Shown here: one piece after another, positions 1 through 5,319 of the stretch
Layout of the letters: every line of letters starts with the position of its first letter
Numbering within the stretch: position 1 is the first letter of the stretch
Origin: Sulfurimonas sp.
GTDB lineage: Bacteria; Campylobacterota; Campylobacteria; Campylobacterales; Sulfurimonadaceae
Assembly (NCBI GenBank): GCA_016764205.1
Contig: JAESSH010000061.1
Location: forward strand, 6,024 to 11,597
Direction: 5' to 3'
DNA length: 5,574 nt
The notes under the pieces: generated by a model
What the model saw: only the letters and a program-made list of their open reading frames with translations
Told to the model about the DNA's origin: nothing
The model's database searches: none
Program-made: the position numbers and the translations under genes

Positions 1-257
1 CCACTAATATCTTTAATCCTTTGTGCAAACCTTTCAACGCCAATTCCCATAATAGGAAAATGTGCGGGCCAACTTGTAGCTAATTTGATAACTGTCTTCT
101 TCGCCTTATTTATATTTACTCTTTTTTGCTCAGTCTTCTTTTTTGGATGCTTTGAATAATCTATTGCCTGTCTATTACTCTCATTACAGCCTCCTAAGAC
201 TAAAGCCGTGGATGTGAGCGTTGTTGTTGTTAGAAAATCTCTACGGTTCATAGGCAT
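1..257 (-). CDS. TRAP transporter substrate-binding protein, DctP/TakP-like, Tat lipoprotein (N-terminal part only)
   Basis: This is the N-terminal 85 codons of a periplasmic solute-binding protein; the rest lies beyond the left edge. Numbered from the ATG at 257, residues 4-9 read NRRDFL, a twin-arginine export motif. A short Thr-rich segment follows and ends in LGGC, with Cys24 as a likely lipid-attachment site, so the protein probably crosses by Tat and is then anchored. Residues 25-54 are a Lys-rich linker. From about residue 55 the sequence TVIKLATSWPAHFP, followed by GVERFAQRI, resembles the first strand and helix of DctP/TakP-type binding proteins of TRAP transporters, which capture organic or keto acids for a membrane QM pair. 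The ligand cannot be told from this fragment. Two in-frame ATGs exist (257 and 251); the upstream one is preferred because of its ribosome-binding-site spacing. No QM membrane subunits are visible here. Confidence 0.8.
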   Translation of the reverse strand, partial: MPMNRRDFLTTTTLTSTALVLGGCNESNRQAIDYSKHPKKKTEQKRVNINKAKKTVIKLATSWPAHFPIMGIGVERFAQRIKDIS

Positions 258-260
258 GCT

Positions 261-1262
261 TTAAAACTCCATTATTAATTGTGCTTGGTTATTCATAGGT
301 TTGTGGAGTATGGATTTATCTTTTCCAACAATCAAAGCAAAATGAAAATTATTATTCTGTAAGATATTGAAAATATCTTTTTCATTTTTATATGTATAAA
401 TGTTATTACACTGAGTGTATTTCTCTTTATCACTATTTGGGAGGAGATACATTAGGTTTGCCCAAGAAGCATTTTTTTGTAAAAATGCTATTTCATTCTC
501 GATTAAATCTGTGTGTTTTTCAAATATTAAGACTTTATCACTTGTTCCAAACTCTTTAATTTCAAATTTCTTACTTATAAATACTGCTTCAAAGTACTTC
601 ATTTGCGAAAATTTTCTTAGTCTAAAGTTTATCCCTAAACTTTTATATAAATGTAATAGTTCTTCTAAGTAGGGCATGAAAAATGGAGATATAAGTTGTC
701 TTTCATAAAATATATTATCGTAAATGAAAGATGTCTCAAATAAAGTTTGCTCCATCATAGTTATTTTATCTCTAGTATTTGTAGATATTTTTTTGACATC
801 TGTAAAAAAAGTAGAATCACATAAGGTCGGGGAGAATAATAATATTGATTTTTTTTCTATTGGTAAAAGTTGTGAATATACCTCCCTTATGCTTCCATGC
901 ACGGGAATAAAGTTTGGATCAGTAATAACTTGAAGGGAAAGATTCAAGACAATCTCATTACATTCATAAATGAGAAGGTCTTTTTCTATGAGCATAAAAC
1001 GAAGTATCTTTTTTAAGGCATTTTCACAAGCAGAAACTTTAATCCAGGCTATTTCTGTATCTGTTATTTGTGTAGGCTTGTCAAAAATTACACCATAGGC
1101 GCCATTAAATATTGCATCTTCTATCATTGTTTCGTCAAATGCGATAAAAAGGTCACCCCTTTTAATATCTTTTGATTCAAAAATAATATTTTTAAAATTT
1201 TTTACAAATGGATCATTTATAAGCTTTCCATCTGTAAGTGCAAGAATATTTTCAAGTCTCAT
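261..1262 (-). CDS. Mur-ligase-like protein lacking a recognisable ATPase core (N-terminal MurE/MurF-type domain)
   Basis: This 333-residue protein has no signal peptide and no obvious membrane segment, so it is probably cytoplasmic. Residues about 25-90 follow the pattern of the N-terminal UDP-substrate-binding domain of MurE/MurF. ESKDIKRGDLFIAF (29-42) parallels the family's DSRxxxPGDLFVA block. DAIFNGAYGVIFD (49-61) parallels the AIxxGAxAVVxD block, and a helix, NALKKILRF (81-89), follows. Real Mur ligases continue with a TGxxGKT/S ATP-binding loop and a central ligase domain. No GKT or GKS occurs in residues 90-333, and the total is well short of the usual 450 or so. Residues 140-333 have alternating hydrophobic strands but no motif I can name. 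The ATG overlaps the metG stop by 4 bases. A homologue sits beside metS in Campylobacter, as I remember it. The function is unknown; ligase activity looks unlikely. Confidence 0.85.
   Translation of the reverse strand: MRLENILALTDGKLINDPFVKNFKNIIFESKDIKRGDLFIAFDETMIEDAIFNGAYGVIFDKPTQITDTEIAWIKVSACENALKKILRFMLIEKDLLIYECNEIVLNLSLQVITDPNFIPVHGSIREVYSQLLPIEKKSILLFSPTLCDSTFFTDVKKISTNTRDKITMMEQTLFETSFIYDNIFYERQLISPFFMPYLEELLHLYKSLGINFRLRKFSQMKYFEAVFISKKFEIKEFGTSDKVLIFEKHTDLIENEIAFLQKNASWANLMYLLPNSDKEKYTQCNNIYTYKNEKDIFNILQNNNFHFALIVGKDKSILHKPMNNQAQLIMEF
267..270 (-). promoter_or_regulatory. Ribosome binding site for the TRAP-binding-protein gene
   Basis: On the minus strand GGAG lies inside the last codons of the Mur-like gene (ATG-GAG-TTT-TAA). 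It is 9 bases before the ATG at 257 and 15 bases before the ATG at 251. The spacing favours the upstream ATG, giving a protein that begins MPMNRRDF. Placement inside the preceding gene's end suggests coupled translation. Confidence 0.55.
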
Positions 1263-3193
1263 CCAATCGGTGTGCCTGCCTTTTTAGATTTTTCTGGTCG
1301 GATTAAGCATAAGCCATCTTCATCCTTAGCTGCAAGTAACATTCCCTCTGACACCATTCCCATCAGTTTTGCAGGTTTAAGGTTAGCAACAACACATACC
1401 TGAGTACCGATGAGAGATTCTGCACTATAAAATTCTTTGATTCCAGCTACAACTTGGCGCTCAGTACCTTCACCTAAGTCAACTTGTAATTTTAGAAGTT
1501 TTTTACTTTTAGGAACTTCTTCAGCAGCAACAACTTGACCAACCTTGAGTGATGTTTCGAAAAATTGACCAATCTCGATTAGGTTATCATCCTCTTTTTT
1601 ACTTAGAGTGTGTTCTTTTTTCTCTTCTTTTGAAGCATTTGGTTTTGTTATTGGAGCTTCTGGTATTAAGGGTTCATCAACTCGAGGAAAAAGTGGGGGA
1701 ACTTTTTTGATATTAAATACTTTTAATAAATTTTCCCCTAAAACAAGCGCTTTGTAGCTTTGATTATTTATCTCAAAACCAAGTGCATCTGCGATTATTG
1801 CTGTAGTCTTAGGCATAACAGGAGAGAGCATAATTGCAGCTTTTGCTAAAATATTTGCAACAAGCCCAACAGTAGCTAATGCTTCATCCTCTCTCCCTTC
1901 TTTCATTCTTGCCCAAGGCTCATAGCCAGTAATAGCACCATTTCCAATGGCAAAAAGCTTCCAAAGTTCTTCTAGGTATCTATGTGTTTGTAAATTACTC
2001 ATAAATCCATCAAGGTTTGCAAGTGCCTCGTTCATAGCATCTAACTCTTTAGCATGATATTTTTGGACATCTACACTGTCTATTTTATATTGGGAGTATT
2101 TACCACTCATTCCTATGATTCTATTAAGAAGATTACCTAAGTCATTACTAAGTTCTGAGTTAATCCTATCAATGAACGCACGTTGAGAAAAATCACCATC
2201 TTGACCAAATGGAACTTCTCTAAGCATAAAGTATCTTAGATTTTCAACTCCATACGCATCTGCAACTTCTTTTGGTGCAATAACATTTCCCTTAGACTTA
2301 GACATTTTTTCGCCATCTCTCGTCCACCAACCATGAGCACCAATAGTTTTAGGTAAGGGTAAGTCTAAACTCATTAAAAATGCAGGCCAGTAAATTGCAT
2401 GGAACCTTAAGATATCTTTGCCAACAAAGTGTATGCTTGCAGGAAAGAAATCCATATTTGCGTCATCTTTTCCATAACCTAAGGCTGTAACATAGTTGAG
2501 TAGGGCGTCAAGCCATACATACATAACATGCTTATCATCATTTAAACTTTTTGGCATTTTCACACCCCAGGTAAATGATGTTCTAGTAACTGAAAGGTCA
2601 CGTAACCCACCCTTAACAAAGTTTATAACTTCGTTTGCACGAGAGCGAGGAAGAATAAAGTCTGGATTTTCTTCATAATGTTTTAGAAGTTTGTCCTCAT
2701 AAGCCGAAAGTTTAAAGAAGTAACTTTCTTCTTTGATGATACTTGTAGTTCTTCCACAGTCTGGACAAAATTCACCATCAATTAACTGCGTCTCTGGAAA
2801 GAAAGTTTCACAACTTACACAGTAATGACCCTCATAAAAATCTTTGTATATATCGCCTTTAGCGTGCATTGCAAGAAATGCTTTTTGTACACCAGCCTTA
2901 TGGTCTTCATCAGTAGTTCTAATAAACTTATCATAAGATATGTCAAACTCATCCCAAAGTTTTTTAAAGGTAGTAGAAATTTCATCAACAAATTCCTGCG
3001 TAGGTTTGTTGTTTTTTTGTGCTGATTCTTCTATTTTTTGACCGTGTTCATCTGTTCCCGTTAAAAAATAAGTATTTTCGCCCTTGAGTCTTTCGTATCT
3101 TGTTAGTGTATCTGCAATAAAAGTGGTGTAAGCGTGTCCAATATGTGCTTCACCGTTCACATAGTATATGGGTGTTGTTATATATTTACTCAT
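1259..3193 (-). CDS. metG: Methionyl-tRNA synthetase with C-terminal tRNA-binding domain
   Basis: This cytoplasmic class I aminoacyl-tRNA synthetase charges initiator and elongator tRNA(Met) using ATP. The 644 residues show the full set of landmarks. The catalytic fold opens with TPIYYVNGEAHIGHAYT, placing HIGH at 17-20, and FLTGTDEHGQKI is at 43-54. A single zinc knuckle uses Cys125, Cys128, Cys143 and Cys146. The KMSKS loop is at 296-300. A helical anticodon-binding region covers about 340-500. A charged, low-complexity linker (about 507-537) leads to a Trbp111/EMAP-like OB-fold tRNA-binding domain (about 538-644, with LKVGQVVAAE and NLKPAKLMGMVSEGMLLAA), which commonly supports dimerisation. 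One zinc knuckle places it with the Campylobacter and Bacillus type. The ATG is preceded by AAGGA with a 10-base gap. The stop overlaps the next gene. It appears intact. Confidence 0.98.
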   Translation of the reverse strand: MSKYITTPIYYVNGEAHIGHAYTTFIADTLTRYERLKGENTYFLTGTDEHGQKIEESAQKNNKPTQEFVDEISTTFKKLWDEFDISYDKFIRTTDEDHKAGVQKAFLAMHAKGDIYKDFYEGHYCVSCETFFPETQLIDGEFCPDCGRTTSIIKEESYFFKLSAYEDKLLKHYEENPDFILPRSRANEVINFVKGGLRDLSVTRTSFTWGVKMPKSLNDDKHVMYVWLDALLNYVTALGYGKDDANMDFFPASIHFVGKDILRFHAIYWPAFLMSLDLPLPKTIGAHGWWTRDGEKMSKSKGNVIAPKEVADAYGVENLRYFMLREVPFGQDGDFSQRAFIDRINSELSNDLGNLLNRIIGMSGKYSQYKIDSVDVQKYHAKELDAMNEALANLDGFMSNLQTHRYLEELWKLFAIGNGAITGYEPWARMKEGREDEALATVGLVANILAKAAIMLSPVMPKTTAIIADALGFEINNQSYKALVLGENLLKVFNIKKVPPLFPRVDEPLIPEAPITKPNASKEEKKEHTLSKKEDDNLIEIGQFFETSLKVGQVVAAEEVPKSKKLLKLQVDLGEGTERQVVAGIKEFYSAESLIGTQVCVVANLKPAKLMGMVSEGMLLAAKDEDGLCLIRPEKSKKAGTPIG

Positions 3194-3195
3194 TT

Positions 3196-3214
3196 AAAAA
3201 TAATCCTTATTTTT
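3196..3214 (-). promoter_or_regulatory. metG ribosome binding site inside an A/T inverted repeat
   Basis: In the 23-base gap before metG, eight A/T bases (3196-3203) are perfectly complementary to 3207-3214, with only three bases between. On the transcript strand the central GGA is the core of the metG Shine-Dalgarno sequence (AAGGA, 3208-3204). The repeat is certain. A hairpin made only of A-U pairs with a 3-base loop would be weak, so any regulatory role is speculative. Confidence 0.45.
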
Positions 3215-3216
3215 TG

Positions 3217-3417
3217 TTAAAATTCAAATCCGCCAGTATCGCCCTTAGACATACTGTTATAGACTGATTTTATATAATCAGTTCGTAAATCACATGACAA
3301 AAAGTGTTTGCAGTCACTGCAAGTTTTTACACCTTGCTTTACTTGGCAATCTTGTAAGGTCTCTAAAACTCCTAAAAGGCGCTCTTCAAACTTATCTGGT
3401 TTAGGAATTTGCTGCAT
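3217..3417 (-). CDS. Small Cys-rich protein of unknown function (66 residues)
   Basis: This small soluble protein fills the gap between fbp and metG. Four cysteines lie at 24, 33, 36 and 42 (C-x8-C-x2-C-x5-C) in the segment [19 protein letters not shown], a spacing that could bind zinc or an iron-sulfur cluster. The first 22 residues look like an amphipathic helix, and the C-terminus is Gly-rich and acidic. There is no signal peptide or membrane segment. The ATG lies within the last codons of fbp, a 17-base overlap in another frame, with only a weak purine-rich AAAGAAAG upstream, which suggests coupling to fbp translation. I recall a small hypothetical gene at the same place between fbp and metS in Campylobacter jejuni, which supports it being real. 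I cannot assign a function; metal binding is inferred from the cysteines alone. Confidence 0.72.
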   Translation of the reverse strand: MQQIPKPDKFEERLLGVLETLQDCQVKQGVKTCSDCKHFLSCDLRTDYIKSVYNSMSKGDTGGFEF

Positions 3418-4243
3418 AAACTTTCTTTACTCTAGCTATTTCATATTTAGAACCAAAAAAACATACAGCTGTATCATGGATATGTGCATGTCCTAAGCTC
3501 ATTAAGTCTTTATGACCATCTATCGCTCCACCACCTGATTTTTCGTAAATAAAAGCAAATGGAAAAACTTCAAACAGACGTCGTAGCTTACCTTCTGGTC
3601 TATCTGAGGTTCCAGGATAAGAAAACAATCCACCACCTTTGAGTAAAATCTGGTGTAAGTCAGGAACCATACCACCAGAGTAGCGAAGACGATAACCCTC
3701 AGCAAAAAAACTATCAACTAGCTCTTTATGAAAAGGCATCCAATTTTTTTGCGTTCCACCAGGAGCATTGAGGTTACCTTTTTCTTTGAGTCTAATCTCT
3801 TTAACAAATTCAAACTCACCAGCTTGAAGAAGATACAATTTTGTTTTATTTTGAGAAAACACCATTTCAACGCGTGGACCATAAATAACATAACAGGCTG
3901 CAACCATATGTGCCGTACCAAATTTGTTTTCATAAATTCCAAAGATTGAACCAACGCTAAGGTTTACGTCTACTAAGGATGAACCATCAAGAGGGTCATA
4001 AGCAATGAAGTATTTTCCATCTGGATGTAATTGATCCTCATGTTCTTTTTCTTCACTTGCTATTGTGTTTACTGATGCAACTTTTGAGAATTCTTCCTCA
4101 ATAATCATATCACATTGAATATCAAGCTGTAGCTGTGTTTCGCCTGAGCTATTTTCTTGTTGTGAATAGCCTATATCCTTAACGTCTATAGCATCTTTTA
4201 TTCGTATGGCACTCTTTTGGATGGCATCAAATATATCTCTCAA
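3401..4243 (-). CDS. fbp: Class I fructose-1,6-bisphosphatase (TTG start)
   Basis: It hydrolyses fructose 1,6-bisphosphate to fructose 6-phosphate in the cytoplasm, the committed step of gluconeogenesis. Of 280 residues, the metal-binding elements are SEE (63-65) and DPLDGSS (83-89). The substrate-binding block [11 protein letters not shown] is at 187-197. [14 protein letters not shown] (218-231) is the family's active-site signature region, followed by [10 protein letters not shown] (234-243). It is shorter than the roughly 330-residue enterobacterial enzyme, mostly at the N-terminus, so AMP regulation like that of E. coli should not be assumed. The start is TTG, immediately after the mobB TAA in the same frame, so nothing further upstream is possible, and the next ATG is only at codon 46, inside the fold. 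AGGAAG five bases upstream supports it. The 3' end overlaps the next gene by 17 bases. Confidence 0.96.
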   Translation of the reverse strand: MRDIFDAIQKSAIRIKDAIDVKDIGYSQQENSSGETQLQLDIQCDMIIEEEFSKVASVNTIASEEKEHEDQLHPDGKYFIAYDPLDGSSLVDVNLSVGSIFGIYENKFGTAHMVAACYVIYGPRVEMVFSQNKTKLYLLQAGEFEFVKEIRLKEKGNLNAPGGTQKNWMPFHKELVDSFFAEGYRLRYSGGMVPDLHQILLKGGGLFSYPGTSDRPEGKLRRLFEVFPFAFIYEKSGGGAIDGHKDLMSLGHAHIHDTAVCFFGSKYEIARVKKVYAANS

Positions 4244-4792
4244 TTATACTTCCTTTGCATTTTTTAATATCCATGAAATTACTTCATCAGGATTATTTAA
4301 ATCTAAAATATCTACATCACTTGGCAGTTCGCCATCAGCTAAGCTTATACTAGAGTCTATAGCTAGGGCATTCATGAAAGGAAAGTAGTCCTTATCAAGC
4401 GAATTTCTAAATATACAGATTCGAGGGAGTGGAAGGTTCTTTAATCCTTCTATTAGTAAAATATCGAAGCTATCAAAGAGTCTAATTATTTCGTTAATAT
4501 CTTCACTTTTTTTAGAAAAATATGTTGTTCTCGTTGGAGAAGTAACAATGACCTCTGCCCCAGTATCTGCAAATTTATAACTATCTTTTCCCACTACATC
4601 AAATCTTGCTTTATCACCCGGGTCATGTTTTACTATAACCACTTTTTTATCGTACTCATTTATGAGCTTTCTAGCCACTTTTAGTATAAGGGTTGTCTTA
4701 CCACTTTTAGATGGTCCCGTAAATGCAACAGCTAATCTTTTGCTCAATGTATGCTCTTGTGTAAAATTTACTAGATTATACAAAATACTCAT
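4244..4792 (-). CDS. mobB: MobB, molybdopterin-guanine dinucleotide biosynthesis adaptor GTPase
   Basis: MobB is a cytoplasmic P-loop GTP-binding protein that assists MobA in turning molybdopterin into its guanine dinucleotide form for enzymes such as nitrate, formate or other Mo/W oxidoreductases. Of 182 residues, the Walker A loop is GPSKSGKT (26-33). VKHDPGD (54-60) and GKDSYKFADTGAEVIVTSP (68-86) match the MobB-specific region where related proteins read VKH and GKDSxxxxxAGA. LLIEGLKNLPLPRI (112-125) matches the family's VEGFKxxPxPKI strand, corresponding to Walker B. No mobA is visible here. The ATG at 4792 has no convincing Shine-Dalgarno sequence and gives about 15 extra residues before the usual MobB beginning. 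A TTG at 4747 would give a start MSKRLAVAFTGPS and 167 residues, and it fits the promoter evidence better. The function is secure; the start is not. Confidence 0.93.
   Translation of the reverse strand: MSILYNLVNFTQEHTLSKRLAVAFTGPSKSGKTTLILKVARKLINEYDKKVVIVKHDPGDKARFDVVGKDSYKFADTGAEVIVTSPTRTTYFSKKSEDINEIIRLFDSFDILLIEGLKNLPLPRICIFRNSLDKDYFPFMNALAIDSSISLADGELPSDVDILDLNNPDEVISWILKNAKEV
4249..4254 (-). promoter_or_regulatory. Strong ribosome binding site for fbp, deciding its TTG start
   Basis: AGGAAG on the minus strand overlies the last sense codons of mobB (AAG-GAA-GTA-TAA). It sits five bases before the TTG at 4243. Good strength and spacing support the non-ATG start, and the location suggests fbp translation is helped by ribosomes finishing mobB. 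Confidence 0.7.
4775..4780 (-). promoter_or_regulatory. Candidate -10 element for the mobB operon
   Basis: The minus strand reads TTTTG followed by a perfect TATAAT (4780-4775), with A/T-rich sequence upstream and no clear -35 hexamer, as is common for sigma-70 promoters in Campylobacterota. Transcription would begin near 4768, about 20 bases before the TTG at 4747 and after the ATG at 4792. If real, the conventional mobB ATG would not be on the message. TATAAT also encodes Tyr-Asn here, so a chance match is possible. Confidence 0.45.
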
Positions 4793-4812
4793 TAAAAACT
4801 TGTTTAATTCGA

Positions 4813-4818
4813 TATAAT
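4813..4818 (+). promoter_or_regulatory. -10 element of the lipoprotein gene promoter
   Basis: A perfect TATAAT lies 27 bases before the ATG at 4846, preceded by A/T-rich sequence with T runs and without a recognisable -35 box. Transcription would start near 4825, giving a leader of about 20 bases that contains the ribosome binding site. It lies back to back with the proposed mobB promoter, the two -10 boxes being 32 bases apart, so they share their upstream DNA. Confidence 0.6.
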
Positions 4819-4835
4819 TCTTTGCATAAATTGAC

Positions 4836-4839
4836 AGGA
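4836..4839 (+). promoter_or_regulatory. Ribosome binding site for the lipoprotein gene
   Basis: AGGA followed by six bases leads to the ATG at 4846. This fixes the start there and not at the in-frame TTG at 4822, which has no such site and would lie at the predicted transcription start. Confidence 0.75.
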
Positions 4840-4845
4840 AATAAA

Positions 4846-5319
4846 ATGAAAATTATCTTGAGCGTTCTTATTATTGGTATTTTGACAACAGGCTGTACCA
4901 CAAGAAATGCTTTTAGTAAGCTTGATATCACTAAAGAGCAAGAAGCAGCGATAGAAAACACAAGAAGTGGAAAAATTACTTCCTCTAAGCAACTAGAGGG
5001 GATTTATTCTGCAATTTACCTAAACAATGTATACCAAAATGAAGAGGCGAAACATTATAATTTCTACATATCTATGTATCTTAAAAATAAAACAAATGAT
5101 TTAAATATTACATTAAATAAACAAGAAGCCGTTTTACTTGAGAAGCTTCCTGAGAAAAATAAATATGCTGAACTTTTAGGATTAAAAGTACCATGGACAA
5201 ACAATTATTTTGTTAGTTTTAAACGTGATGAAAATAATGAAAGTGCAAAACTTATTTTGCAGATCGATAACGATCAGTTTTCATCGGGTCAGTTAACGTA
5301 TGTAAGAGAGCAACTATAG
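4846..5319 (+). CDS. Small lipoprotein of unknown function
   Basis: A 157-residue envelope protein. Residues 1-17 form a lipoprotein signal peptide: Lys2, a hydrophobic stretch ILSVLIIGIL, then TTGC with Cys17 as the lipidation site. The -3 residue is Thr, so the lipobox is acceptable but not ideal. Position +2 is Thr, not Asp, consistent with sorting to the outer membrane. Residues about 25-70 are probably helical; the remainder alternates polar and hydrophobic residues (for example FYISMYLKNK and AKLILQIDND), suggesting beta strands. I recognise no domain. It has its own promoter, diverges from the mobB operon and converges with slt, whose 3' end it overlaps by 68 bases. A lipoprotein gene at the same place in Campylobacter jejuni (between mobB and slt), as I remember it, suggests a conserved gene. 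A link to cell-wall turnover is only positional inference. Confidence 0.85.
   Translation: MKIILSVLIIGILTTGCTTRNAFSKLDITKEQEAAIENTRSGKITSSKQLEGIYSAIYLNNVYQNEEAKHYNFYISMYLKNKTNDLNITLNKQEAVLLEKLPEKNKYAELLGLKVPWTNNYFVSFKRDENNESAKLILQIDNDQFSSGQLTYVREQL

Larger units (their letters stand above)
1..4792 (-). other. Predicted six-gene operon: mobB, fbp, small Cys protein, metG, Mur-like protein, TRAP substrate-binding protein
   Basis: All six genes lie on the minus strand with almost no space between them. mobB and fbp abut with no gap. fbp and the 66-residue gene overlap by 17 bases. 23 bases separate that gene from metG. metG and the Mur-like gene share a 4-base ATGA overlap. The last gene starts 3 or 9 bases after the Mur-like stop, depending on the start chosen. 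No internal terminator hairpin with a T run was found. Such packing implies cotranscription and, at the overlaps, translational coupling. The transcript's 3' end lies beyond the left edge. Cotranscription is inferred from spacing and has not been observed. Confidence 0.75.

Noticed and set aside
415..933. Open plus-strand frames opposite the Mur-like gene
   Set aside because: They are antisense to an intact gene, have no ribosome binding sites and encode no recognisable protein. Long open frames are expected by chance opposite A+T-rich genes.
3520..3954. Open frames in other registers and on the opposite strand within fbp
   Set aside because: fbp is fully explained by its conserved motifs. 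The alternatives give unstructured sequences with no family features.
4831..4836. Exact TTGACA, a -35 consensus on the plus strand
   Set aside because: It lies downstream of the TATAAT box and overlaps the ribosome binding site region; a matching -10 would fall inside the lipoprotein gene and resembles no consensus. Probably chance.
4822..4845. In-frame TTG at 4822 as the lipoprotein start
   Set aside because: It would put eight polar residues before the signal peptide, lacks a ribosome binding site and coincides with the predicted transcription start. The ATG at 4846 has AGGA at a six-base spacing.
4776..4992. Minus-strand open frames of about 60 residues opposite the lipoprotein gene start
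   Set aside because: They run opposite the signal-peptide region and have poor initiation signals. Their hydrophobic look comes from the complementary A/T-rich sequence.
4982..4999. Perfect 6-base inverted repeat CCTCTA/TAGAGG
   Set aside because: It lies inside the lipoprotein coding region with a 6-base loop and no T run after it. Nothing suggests a function.
5262..5275. GATCG-ATAA-CGATC hairpin followed by TTTT on the plus strand, a possible terminator
   Set aside because: The stem is only 5 base pairs with a short T run, and it lies inside both coding regions: before the lipoprotein stop at 5319 and before the slt stop at 5252. Termination there would remove both 3' ends.
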